Shown piece by piece: positions 16,804 through 25,158 of a DNA stretch of 64,000 nt. Positions within the stretch are counted from its first letter, which is position 1; each line of letters starts with the position of its first letter. Under the pieces are notes generated by a model. That model saw only the letters and a list, made by a program, of their open reading frames with translations, was not told the origin of the DNA and ran no database searches. The stretch comes from Bin87 sp965243255 (GTDB lineage: Bacteria > Chloroflexota > Dehalococcoidia > Lucifugimonadales > UBA3495): positions 1,612,001 to 1,676,000 of the forward strand of contig CBDEUH010000004.1 of assembly GCA_965243255.1 (NCBI GenBank), given 5' to 3'. The position numbers were made by a program, and so were the translations under genes.

Positions 16804-18789
16804 ATGCTCTCCGCATCCAACATCAGCAAAGCCTACGCCGACCGTGTCCTGTTCGGCGATTTGAACTTCTCCATTACGGCTGGCGACCGCATCGCGTTGA
16901 TTGGCGCGAACGGGTCGGGCAAAACCACGCTGCTGGACATCCTGGCCGGGGAAACCCTGGCGGATACCGGAACCGTATCGGGACAACGCAATGTCTCGGT
17001 GGGCTATCTCAAGCAGGAACCCGCGGCCTTCGCCGGACGTTCGCTGCTGGACGAAGTGCTGCAAGCAAATGCGGAGGTCATCGCCCTCTCAAGACGCATA
17101 GCCGACGAGCGCAGTGTTCTGGCCTCGGAAACGGACCCGGCGAGACAGCGTGAACTGATGGCAACGCTCGCCGAACTTGACCGGGAGTTGGAGGGCGCCG
17201 GCGGAGTCGGCCGGGAGTATGAGGCCAAAGCGATTCTGTCCGGGCTGGGATTCAAGGCAACAGATTCCTCCCGCGATATGAGCGAGTTCAGCGGCGGCTG
17301 GATTATGCGGGCCGAGTTGGCCCGGCTGCTGTTTCGCAATCCGGACGTGCTGCTGCTGGACGAACCGACCAACCATCTGGACCTGGAAGCCAATCTCTGG
17401 TTCGAGAAGTATCTTGCCGCCTTTGCCGGTGGTGTGATCATCACCTCTCACGACCGTGCCTTTTTGAATCAGGTGGCCACCCGGGTGCTGGCCATTGAAC
17501 CGGATGGGGTTGTGCATCACCGGGGCAACTATGACGACTACCTGGTGGCCAGGGAGCGCGCCCTGGAAATCAAGGAGGCTGCCGCGGCGCGACAGGAACG
17601 GGAGATGCGGCGGCAGATGCGTTTCGTCGAGCGGTTTCGCTATAAGGCGACCAAGGCGAGGCAGGTGCAAAGCCGGCTGAAGCAGCTGGAAAAGATTGAG
17701 ATTATCGAGCTGCCAAGAGCCACCAGGAAAGTCCGCTATTCGTTCCCAGAACCAGCCCGCAGCGGCGCCGAAGTCATCGCCCTCTCCGACGTCAGCAAGG
17801 CATACGGCGACAATACAGTTTATGGCGGCTTGAATCTGGCGCTGGAACGAGGAGACCGCGTTGCCCTGGTTGGGCCCAACGGAGCGGGCAAGTCAACGCT
17901 GTTGAAACTGCTGGCCGGCGTGCTGCCGATTGACTCCGGCGAGCGGAAGACCGGCCACAACGTACAGACGGCCTACTACGCTCAGCACGTGCTGGACCTG
18001 CTCAATCCGGCCAACACGCCCATTGAGGAACTGCAGGAGGCCGCGCCGGCGGAATCGGAGCAGAACCTGCGCAACACGCTGGGCGGTTTCCTGTTCAGCG
18101 GCGACGACATTTTGAAACCGATTTCGGTGCTGTCGGGCGGCGAAAAGGCAAGGGTGGCGCTGGCAAAAATGCTGATGCAGCCGAGCAATTTCCTGCTCAT
18201 GGACGAGCCCACCAACCACCTGGACATCGCATCCCGGGAAATTCTGGCCGATGCCCTGGGAGACTACCGAGGCACAATTTGCCTGATTACCCACGACCGC
18301 ACCTTGATTCGGCAGGTAGCCAACAAAATCATTGAAATCGACGGCGGACGGCCGCGGGTACTTCCCGGCGATTATGACAACTATCTGTACCGTAAGCAGC
18401 AGGAAGCCAGCGTGAAAACTGTGACGGCTTCCGCCAACGGCAGCGAGCCCGACGACTCCACCAAAGTAAAGGCGGCCCGGCGTTCACGTCGCCGGCCGCT
18501 CACGGTAGAAGAGGAACAGAAGCGTGCTCTAAACAGCCGGGCCCGCAAGCTTGCTGTACGCATCGACGAGATTGGCGCTGCCATCGCCGAGCGGGAATCG
18601 CTCACTTCGGAATTGGAAACGATGTTCACCGACCCGGAGCAGTTCGACGACCGGGCGCAACTGGAAGCGTCCGGTAAGCAGTACCGCATGATTAAGGAAG
18701 AAGAGCAGACGCTATGGGACGAATGGGAGCGGCTATCGCTGGAAGCCGAGGATATTGACCGACAACTGGCCGAGATTAAGGCCAGCTGA
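16804..18789 (+). CDS. ABC-F family ATPase (ribosome-associated)
   Basis: A 661-residue soluble tandem ABC ATPase without membrane domains. First Walker A GANGSGKT (34-41), second GPNGAGKS (357-364). Both signature loops (EFSGGWIMRAELARLL and LSGGEKARVALAKML) and both Walker B sites followed by DEPTNHLDL/DEPTNHLDI are intact. The inter-domain linker is rich in Arg/Gln (P-site tRNA interaction motif). The C-terminal coiled-coil extension places it near the Uup/YdiF group. Members modulate translation at the ribosome; some give antibiotic resistance, but nothing here shows that. Confidence 0.92.
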   Translation: MLSASNISKAYADRVLFGDLNFSITAGDRIALIGANGSGKTTLLDILAGETLADTGTVSGQRNVSVGYLKQEPAAFAGRSLLDEVLQANAEVIALSRRIADERSVLASETDPARQRELMATLAELDRELEGAGGVGREYEAKAILSGLGFKATDSSRDMSEFSGGWIMRAELARLLFRNPDVLLLDEPTNHLDLEANLWFEKYLAAFAGGVIITSHDRAFLNQVATRVLAIEPDGVVHHRGNYDDYLVARERALEIKEAAAARQEREMRRQMRFVERFRYKATKARQVQSRLKQLEKIEIIELPRATRKVRYSFPEPARSGAEVIALSDVSKAYGDNTVYGGLNLALERGDRVALVGPNGAGKSTLLKLLAGVLPIDSGERKTGHNVQTAYYAQHVLDLLNPANTPIEELQEAAPAESEQNLRNTLGGFLFSGDDILKPISVLSGGEKARVALAKMLMQPSNFLLMDEPTNHLDIASREILADALGDYRGTICLITHDRTLIRQVANKIIEIDGGRPRVLPGDYDNYLYRKQQEASVKTVTASANGSEPDDSTKVKAARRSRRRPLTVEEEQKRALNSRARKLAVRIDEIGAAIAERESLTSELETMFTDPEQFDDRAQLEASGKQYRMIKEEEQTLWDEWERLSLEAEDIDRQLAEIKAS

Positions 18790-18799
18790 GACGCCGGCT

Positions 18800-19984
18800 T
18801 CAGGTTATGACTTCTCTCTCCACCAGGTCAGCCATCTGGCCCTCGGACAGGCCCAGCAGGTCGCCGTAGATTTCCCGGTTGTGCTCGCCATAGTGCGGTA
18901 TAGGCCCGGCCGTGGTAGGGGTCTTGGAGAACTTGATGATGGTAGGACCGGGCACCAGGACTTTCTGCCCCGGCGGTTCGTGGGCGTCGGCTTCCATCAT
19001 CACCTCACGCTCCCACATATGGCTATCGGCCAGCACTTCGGGGATGGACTTGACCACGCCCACCGGGATGTCGGCCGCGACCAGGGCTTCTTCCACCTCC
19101 TTGACGGTGCGCTCCTCGCACCACATCCGCAGCAGCTCCATACGGATCTGGGCCATGCCGGTGGCAAACATGGGCGCGGCAAATTCGGGATCCTTGGCCA
19201 GCTCGTCGTAGTCCATGACCTTGAGCATCCGCTCCCACATTCCGGCGCGGGCCGCCCCGGTGGTTACCCAGCCGTCGGTGCACTTGAGGAAGGTGCCCAC
19301 CCGCACGAAGTCGTTGGTATCGGTTTCGTAGCACATAGCCAGGGCGACTTCTTCCAGGGTTATGCCGCCGTCGAGCATGGCCACTTCCAGCCACTGGCCT
19401 TCACCGGTGCGGTCGCGATGGCGGAGGGCGCCCAGGATTCCGATAACGGCGTGCAGCGCGGCGGTGCGGTCCATCACCGGGCCGTTGCCCATTATTGGTT
19501 CTCCGAAGCCCCGGCCCGTCTGGTCGCCGAAGCCGCTCATGGCCTGGATGATGGGATCAAAGCACTGGCGATCGCGATAGGGGCCGTACTGTCCGAACCC
19601 TGAAACCGAAGCCAGGATGATGCCGGGGTTGACCTTGCGCATCGCCTCGTAGCCGAATCCCATCTGCTCCATGGTTCCGGGACGGAAGTTTTCCAGTACC
19701 ACGTCGGAAACTTCCAGTAGTCGGAAGAACAGTTCCTTGCCTTCAGCGTGGCGGGTGTTCAGAGTAACGCTCTTTTTGCCCCGGTTGTAGGCGGCGAACT
19801 GAACGCTCATTTTGCCGACGAAGGGGCCGGAATCCCGCAGGTCAGCGCCCTTGCGCCATTCCAGCTTGATGACCTCTGCGCCCATGTCCCGCAGGATCAG
19901 GCCTCCGCGCGGGGCCGCCTGCCAGCGGGCCAGTTCCAGAATCCGCACGCCGTCCAGTGTCGCCGCTGCGCCGTTGGCTGCCAT
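18800..19984 (-). CDS. CaiB/BaiF family III CoA-transferase
   Basis: A 394-residue enzyme moving CoA between carboxylic acids. Family marks: LDGVRILELARWQAAPRGGLILRDMGAEVIKLE at the N-terminus, FAAYNRGKKSVTLN, VLENFRPGTMEQMG, and the likely catalytic Asp in GPVMDRTAALHAVIGIL. A longer frame runs to 20101, but the ATG at 19984 has GGGAGG with good spacing and matches the family start. It converges with the ABC-F gene (10 bp) and diverges from the amidase pair. Substrate unknown; typical roles are carnitine, bile acid, aromatic or dicarboxylic acid catabolism. Confidence 0.93.
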   Translation of the reverse strand: MAANGAAATLDGVRILELARWQAAPRGGLILRDMGAEVIKLEWRKGADLRDSGPFVGKMSVQFAAYNRGKKSVTLNTRHAEGKELFFRLLEVSDVVLENFRPGTMEQMGFGYEAMRKVNPGIILASVSGFGQYGPYRDRQCFDPIIQAMSGFGDQTGRGFGEPIMGNGPVMDRTAALHAVIGILGALRHRDRTGEGQWLEVAMLDGGITLEEVALAMCYETDTNDFVRVGTFLKCTDGWVTTGAARAGMWERMLKVMDYDELAKDPEFAAPMFATGMAQIRMELLRMWCEERTVKEVEEALVAADIPVGVVKSIPEVLADSHMWEREVMMEADAHEPPGQKVLVPGPTIIKFSKTPTTAGPIPHYGEHNREIYGDLLGLSEGQMADLVEREVIT

Positions 19985-20119
19985 AAAGTTCCTCCCGTGT
20001 ATCGACGTTGCCCGCGCTATTGTACTCGTACTGAACGCCGCGGCAAAGTTGGCGTTGCTCAGCGGGTTAGTGCGATGTACACTCACGTTGACGCTGGCCA
20101 CCTACGGGAGGTGCTACAA

Positions 20120-20320
20120 ATGCCGGTATCCAATGAAACTCTGAAGCGAATTATCGCGGAGTACGGCGGGTTCGAGCTGTCGGACGCGGAGTTGGAACTG
20201 GTCAGGCCCGAGTTGGACAACTACCTGACCGAGTTGCAAAACCTGCGAGACCTGGACCTGTCGGACGTGATGTCATCGCGCCTGCTGCGGGCTGCGGAAG
20301 GAGACGAAGCCGATGCCTGA
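20120..20320 (+). CDS. AtzG/GatC-like small amidase partner
   Basis: A 66-residue acidic helical protein, ATG after GGGAGG at 7-nt spacing. Its end overlaps the amidase start by 8 bp (ATGCCTGA), so the two are translationally coupled. Size, helical pattern and position upstream of an AtzE/GatA-type amidase fit AtzG (DUF4089) or GatC, which wraps around the amidase and stabilises it. The primary sequence alone is too short for certainty. Confidence 0.65.
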   Translation: MPVSNETLKRIIAEYGGFELSDAELELVRPELDNYLTELQNLRDLDLSDVMSSRLLRAAEGDEADA

Positions 20321-21737
20321 TTCCGAACTACTCAAGCTGACCATCTCCGAAATCGCGCCTCTGATCCAGTCGCGGGAGGTGTCTCCGGTGGATTTGACCG
20401 AGGCGGCGCTTTCGGAAGCCGAGCGGCGCCAGCCAACGCTGAACTCCTTCATCACCATAATGCGGGACGAAGCGCTAGCACAGGCCGAGGCCGCGGAGGA
20501 ATCGCTGTCTCGGGGCGAGTATCTAGGCCCACTGCACGGCGTTCCCATCGGCATCAAGGACAACATCGCCACCGCCGGCATCACCACCACCGTGGGGACG
20601 AAGGTGTTGAGGGACAATGTTCCCGATGAAGACGCCGAGGTGGTGCGTCGCTGCCAGGCGGCCGGCGCAATCATCATCGGCAAAGAGAACCTGGAAGAAT
20701 TTGCCGCCGGCGCAACGTCGAACAACCCGCACTACGGAGCAGTGCACAATCCCTGGGGTCTTGACCACGTACCCGGCGGTTCCAGTGGAGGCGGCGGCGC
20801 CAACGTGGCCGCCGGCGTGACCTTTGCGTCGCTGGGCACGGACCTGGGCGGCTCGGTACGATTGCCGGGCGCGTTCTGCGGTGTGGTTGGGCTGAAGCAG
20901 ACCTTTGGTCGGGTAAGCCAACGGGGGCTGCTGGTTACCAGCTTCAACGGCGATCACATCGGGCCGATGACCCGCTCGGTGCGGGACAGCGCGCTGGTGC
21001 TGCAGGTAATCGCCGGCTACGACCCGCTGGATCCCAGCACCGTGCCCGTCCCGATGGACGACTATGCCCTGGTCATGGAGCGCGGGGTTCGGGGCTTGAC
21101 CATGGGAATCCCCAGCAATCACTACTTTGACCTGCTGGACCCTGAGGTAGAAGCAGCGGTGCGCCGGGCCATCGCCGCGCTGGAGGAATTGGGCGTCGCC
21201 AGCCGCGAGGTCAGCCTGCCCAGCATGGAGTACGTTGGGGCGCTGCGCTTTTCGGCCATGGCCGACAGCGTAGTTACCCACGAGCCTTACATCGCGTCCA
21301 AGCGTGAGGACTACAGCCCGGACACGCTGTACCGCACGCTGGCCGGGCAATTCGTGCTGGGGCGGGATTACTCCAAAGCGATGAAGGTACAGCGCATTAT
21401 CAAGGAAGAGCACGCTCGCGTGTTGCAGGATGTGGACTTCCTGGTTACGCCGACCACCCCGATGCCGGCACCGCGCATTGACGCGGAGACTGTCGTGGTG
21501 GACGGGCAGCCGCAGAAGGTGCGCGGGCCCGGTTCGGGCCACGTCTCCCGCAACACCAGCCCGATGAACGCCACCGGATTCCCGGCAATCACAGTGCCCT
21601 GCGGGTTCAGCGAAGCTGGGCTGCCCATCGGGTTGCAGTTTATCGGCCGGCCGTGGGAAGAGGGGAATATGTTCCGCATTGCCCACGCATACGAGGGAGT
21701 TTCGCCCAGCCGGGGCGTTTGGCCGGATCTAGGGTGA
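20313..21737 (+). CDS. Amidase-signature hydrolase (AtzE/GatA-like)
   Basis: A 474-residue amidase. The Ser-cisSer-Lys triad is intact: Lys82 in GIKDN, cis-Ser157 in GGSSGG, nucleophile Ser181 in TDLGGSVRLP; the spacing (75 and 24 residues) equals that of GatA. With the small overlapping partner it forms an AtzEG-like or GatCA-like pair. There is no gatB next to it, which favours a catabolic amide or biuret-type hydrolase over tRNA amidation, but a dispersed gatCAB cannot be excluded. Confidence 0.9.
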   Translation: MPDSELLKLTISEIAPLIQSREVSPVDLTEAALSEAERRQPTLNSFITIMRDEALAQAEAAEESLSRGEYLGPLHGVPIGIKDNIATAGITTTVGTKVLRDNVPDEDAEVVRRCQAAGAIIIGKENLEEFAAGATSNNPHYGAVHNPWGLDHVPGGSSGGGGANVAAGVTFASLGTDLGGSVRLPGAFCGVVGLKQTFGRVSQRGLLVTSFNGDHIGPMTRSVRDSALVLQVIAGYDPLDPSTVPVPMDDYALVMERGVRGLTMGIPSNHYFDLLDPEVEAAVRRAIAALEELGVASREVSLPSMEYVGALRFSAMADSVVTHEPYIASKREDYSPDTLYRTLAGQFVLGRDYSKAMKVQRIIKEEHARVLQDVDFLVTPTTPMPAPRIDAETVVVDGQPQKVRGPGSGHVSRNTSPMNATGFPAITVPCGFSEAGLPIGLQFIGRPWEEGNMFRIAHAYEGVSPSRGVWPDLG

Positions 21738-21794
21738 TACCGCACCATTTCCGCCCATGCTTTGACAGGTTCAGGATGAGCGGGATGAATAAAG

Positions 21795-21816
21795 GGGGCG
21801 ACTGGTCAGTCGCCCC
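21795..21816. terminator. Inverted repeat between convergent amidase and GMC genes
   Basis: 10-bp arms GGGGCGACTG and CAGTCGCCCC separated by 2 nt, roughly midway in the 105-bp gap between two convergent stops. Its position suggests a bidirectional terminator. It shares the GGGGCG arm with the hairpins at 2811, 9148 and (more loosely) 11163. Confidence 0.55.
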
Positions 21817-21842
21817 TACGTGGTTGGTGATTGCGGCGCGGG

Positions 21843-23417
21843 TCAGCCGGCCGCCACCCAATCGGCGACGCGTTCGGCAACCATGATGACGGTGGGGTGG
21901 ATGCCGCCGGAGCGGGGGATGCGGGGCATAACCGAGGCGTCAACAACCCACAGGTTCTGCACGCCGCGGACGCGGCAGTACTGGTCAACTACGGCCATGT
22001 CGTCGCCGTCGGGGCCCATGCGGCAGGTGCCGGAGACGTGGCGGGCTGTGCCAACGTTCTGACGGCCCCAGAGGTCCAGGGCGTCGTCATCGTTCAGGAT
22101 TTGGTCGGTGGGATTGATGCGGAAGTCGTAGACATCCTTGAAGGCATCCGATTCCAACAGCCGGGCCCCTTTGCGCAGGCCATCGCGGACGCGCCGGGCG
22201 TCGTTGGGATGCCGCAGGTACTGATAGTTGAACTCCGGCTGCACGTCGGGATCGGAGGACGCCAGCCGCACGAAGCCGGAACCATCGGGCAGGCCGAGGG
22301 TGCAGGAGATGCGCGCGGATCGTTCGGCCGGCACGTCGCCGGTGTTGTAGCGGGTGCGCACGCCGGCTACCTTCTCTTCCCGCTCGTCAACGACGGTGTT
22401 GGAGCGCAACACCATGTCGTTGGTGTAGCTGGAACCGTCGGCGGTGTAATGGAGGCTGAAGTGGGGCGCGTCGTGGTCGCCGGTTAGGGTCTTATCGTCT
22501 TTCACCTTGTAAGTGATGTGAACGCTGAGGTGGTTCCACAGACCATGACCCACGCCGGGGCTATCGTGGACTACCGGTATCGCAAACTGCTGCAGGTGGT
22601 CTTTGGGGCCGACGCCGGAAAGCATCAGCAGCTGGGGCGAGCGGATGGCGCCGGAACTGAGGACGACCCGGTCGGCGGACACGGTGAAAACCTCGCCGCC
22701 GCTTTCGGCCTCCACGCCGACGGCCTTCCTGTCCTCGAACAGCACGCGGCGGACGTACACGTTGCCGCGGACCGTCAGGTTGAGGCGGTGGCGCATGGGA
22801 TTGAGGTGGGTCATGGCGGCGCTCATACGGACGCCGCCGAGGTTGTTGGTGGGCGAAACGCCGACGCCGGTGGGGTTGGGGCCGTTGGTGTCGGACACCG
22901 TGCCGTAGCCTTCGCCCAGGCAGGCGTCATAGAAGGCTTTTTGGATGTCGGCCCAGGTACCCGACTGGCGGCGGCGCACCGGCATGGGGCCGTTGGCGCC
23001 GTGGTAGTCGTCCTGGATGTCCATGTCATGCTCCATCTTGCGATAGAAGGGGAGCACTTTGTCGTAAGACCACTGATCGTTGCCCATGGCGGCCCAAGTA
23101 TCGAAGTCCTCGGGAAAACCGCGCTGCATGGCCTGTCCGTTGATGGAGGAACCGCCGCCGATGACCTTGCCCTGGGCGACGTGAATCTCGCCCTGCTCTT
23201 CGGTGGGAGTGCCGCGGAGGGCCCAATTGTGGATGGAATCCTGGGCCTCGGCGTAGCGAGTGCCGCCGAACTTGACGTCGTCGGGCAGGGTTTCTGGATC
23301 GGGATAGTCGTTGCCCGCCTCCAGCAGGATCACGGAGGTATTGGCGTCCTCGGCAAGTCGCGCGGCCAGGGTAGAGCCGGCAGCGCCGCCGCCGACAACG
23401 ATAACGTCGTACTTCAT
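21843..23417 (-). CDS. GMC family FAD-dependent oxidoreductase (copy 1)
   Basis: A 524-residue flavoprotein of the glucose-methanol-choline family. FAD motif VVGGGAAGSTLAARLAED followed by VILLEAGNDYPDP; GMC signature 1 GKVIGGGSSINGQAMQRG; signature 2 region LSSGAIRSPQLLMLSGVGP; C-terminal RHVSGTCRMGPDGD with the catalytic His, and WVVDASVMPRIPRSGG(I)HPTVIMVAERVA. It oxidises an alcohol, probably choline-like or an aromatic/polyol substrate. ATG with AAGGAGG at 5-nt spacing. A second copy of identical length lies at 25159-26733 with clearly different codon choice. Confidence 0.93.
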   Translation of the reverse strand: MKYDVIVVGGGAAGSTLAARLAEDANTSVILLEAGNDYPDPETLPDDVKFGGTRYAEAQDSIHNWALRGTPTEEQGEIHVAQGKVIGGGSSINGQAMQRGFPEDFDTWAAMGNDQWSYDKVLPFYRKMEHDMDIQDDYHGANGPMPVRRRQSGTWADIQKAFYDACLGEGYGTVSDTNGPNPTGVGVSPTNNLGGVRMSAAMTHLNPMRHRLNLTVRGNVYVRRVLFEDRKAVGVEAESGGEVFTVSADRVVLSSGAIRSPQLLMLSGVGPKDHLQQFAIPVVHDSPGVGHGLWNHLSVHITYKVKDDKTLTGDHDAPHFSLHYTADGSSYTNDMVLRSNTVVDEREEKVAGVRTRYNTGDVPAERSARISCTLGLPDGSGFVRLASSDPDVQPEFNYQYLRHPNDARRVRDGLRKGARLLESDAFKDVYDFRINPTDQILNDDDALDLWGRQNVGTARHVSGTCRMGPDGDDMAVVDQYCRVRGVQNLWVVDASVMPRIPRSGGIHPTVIMVAERVADWVAAG

Positions 23418-23504
23418 GGTGCCTCCTTAGGCATCGAACATCGCGGGAAAGACGGAGAAAGGATAACGCAGAGTTTATACCATACGGGAGTCGCTGGCGA
23501 CGGC

Positions 23505-24704
23505 TCAGCCCAGAGCGGTCACGCAGCGGGCCGGGTTGGATTCCAACAGCACCCGGTCGCGGTGGCCGGTGTGAATGTAGTCGGCGAGCAACTTGCCGGC
23601 CATGGGGCCACGCCCGAACCCGGAGGATGCCAAGCCGCTGACGACGTAAAGATTATCCACCTGGGGGATACTGCCGATAATGGGCTTTCCGTCCAGAGAG
23701 AATGGCATCAGCCCCGACCATGAGCGTTTGATGGGCAACTCACCCAGGAAGGGCAGGATTTCTACCACGTGCTTTATGTTGACGTCGATGCCGTCGGCGT
23801 CCACGGTGCGGTCATAGCCAAGGGCCTGCCGATCTCCACCGAAGATGACCTCGCCGTCCTGGGTTTGGCGACCGTAAAGGTGCCGGGTAACGCGTTCGTC
23901 GCCGACGTGGGTTAGTTCCGGCGGCTGGCCGGGGGAGATCTCCGGGTTGCCAGCCCAGTAGGAGTAAGACTCCGCAGCGGATATTGAGTGAAACACTCGT
24001 GGGGGTAAGGGCTCAGTGGCCCACATCTGCCCGCGCACCGGAACCACGGGTATCCAAACTCCGAGCATTTCACCCAGCGGGCCACACCAGGCCCCGGCCG
24101 CCAGCGCCAGACGCTCGGCGCGGAAGGCGTCTCCCGAGCAATCTACAATGAAAGTTCCGTCGGGGGTGCGAGTGATACCGATAACCGCTTTGCCGGTGAC
24201 GACATCCGCACCATGCTGCTGGGCCGCGTCCGCGAGAGCGCGGGTTGCTTTTGAGGGGTCGGCCTGGGCTCGCAACGGGAAGTGTATGGCGCCGGCCAAT
24301 CGGGGGTTCAAGTTCGGCTCGATGCTGCGGGCTTGGCCGACGGTGAGCAGCTCCGCCGTATAGCCGCGGGAACGCAGGGCAGATATGCGATTCCTGGCGT
24401 ATTCGTACTCTTCCGCCGACTGGACGGCCTGCAGGCCACCGGATTGCCGAAACTCGATGCCGTAGCCGAGGTCCAGTTGCAGACTGCGAAAGATCTCCAG
24501 GCTTCCCATGGTAAGGTGGGATTCCAAATCGGGAGCGTTGCCCCAACCGAGGGCTCCGATGCCGCCCGCGTTGACTCCCGACGATTCGGATGCGATAGCG
24601 CCGCGCTCAAGCAAGGTAACCCGGCGACCGTGCTGCGCCAGGTGGAAGGCAGTGGAAGCTCCGGCAATACCGCCTCCGATAACGACGACTTCCGATTCAA
24701 ACAT
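23505..24704 (-). CDS. FAD-dependent amino-acid/sarcosine oxidase-like (DAO family)
   Basis: A 399-residue oxidoreductase. N-terminal dinucleotide motif VVVIGGGIAGASTAFHLAQHG with VTLLERG; FAD-contact segment ESSGVNAGGIGALGWGN; substrate domain; C-terminal GLASSGFGRGPMAGKLLADYI. This is the glycine/sarcosine/D-amino acid oxidase fold. The frame opens at 24788, but the ATG at 24704 gives the family's standard start, and the region above it holds the tRNA-derived direct repeat. The gene is 87 bp upstream of GMC copy 1 and may share its transcript. Confidence 0.9.
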   Translation of the reverse strand: MFESEVVVIGGGIAGASTAFHLAQHGRRVTLLERGAIASESSGVNAGGIGALGWGNAPDLESHLTMGSLEIFRSLQLDLGYGIEFRQSGGLQAVQSAEEYEYARNRISALRSRGYTAELLTVGQARSIEPNLNPRLAGAIHFPLRAQADPSKATRALADAAQQHGADVVTGKAVIGITRTPDGTFIVDCSGDAFRAERLALAAGAWCGPLGEMLGVWIPVVPVRGQMWATEPLPPRVFHSISAAESYSYWAGNPEISPGQPPELTHVGDERVTRHLYGRQTQDGEVIFGGDRQALGYDRTVDADGIDVNIKHVVEILPFLGELPIKRSWSGLMPFSLDGKPIIGSIPQVDNLYVVSGLASSGFGRGPMAGKLLADYIHTGHRDRVLLESNPARCVTALG

Positions 24705-24757
24705 CGCAGACCAGTATGTCCCGCTGCCGGCGGTTGGAGCACCAAGAAGTGGAGGAA

Positions 24758-24774
24758 TGGAGCCGATGAAGGGA
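24758..24774. repeat. Left 17-bp direct repeat (tRNA-Thr 3'-end copy)
   Basis: TGGAGCCGATGAAGGGA, identical to the last 17 nt of tRNA-Thr (27035-27051), including the CCA complement. Same orientation. Reads as an attachment-site half. Confidence 0.75.
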
Positions 24775-24788
24775 GACGATAATATCAT

Positions 24789-25158
24789 TAAAGCAGGGCA
24801 TTATTGAGTACCGTAGAGTGAGATTTCCTACTCAAATCTCGATCAGCGGTGCGGAATGGTGATGTAGGGTGCTGGGAATTTGTCCGGCAAAGATGTTCGA
24901 GCGATTCTGCGCCGGTTTTTCGACAATGGCCTGAATCCGGGTACGGTTGGTCGACACCCTTGGCACAGGAGCGAAAGCGGATTGACAAGCACCGAAGACC
25001 GGCAATAAGCTCCAACCACTTTTTTCGGACCCTGCTGGTCGGCCGATATGGAGAATGCCGGTTTATAATCGGTGAAATCCCAGAACGTCCTATCCTCAGA
25101 GGAATCGGTTGAATCTGGGAAATCCTGCGTTGGAAGACGAAGCATTTAAGGAGAACCC
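24789..25158. other. Non-coding left arm of the mini-island (370 bp)
   Basis: No convincing gene. A TATAAT at 25064-25069 may be the -10 of the GMC copy 2 promoter. AAGGAG just before 25159 is its ribosome-binding site. GC is lower than in flanking DNA. Nothing else is recognised. Confidence 0.5.

Noticed and set aside
24705..24788. N-terminal extension of the DAO-family gene
   Set aside because: The extension spans the tRNA-derived direct repeat and lacks conservation with the family; the ATG at 24704 gives the normal dinucleotide-binding start.
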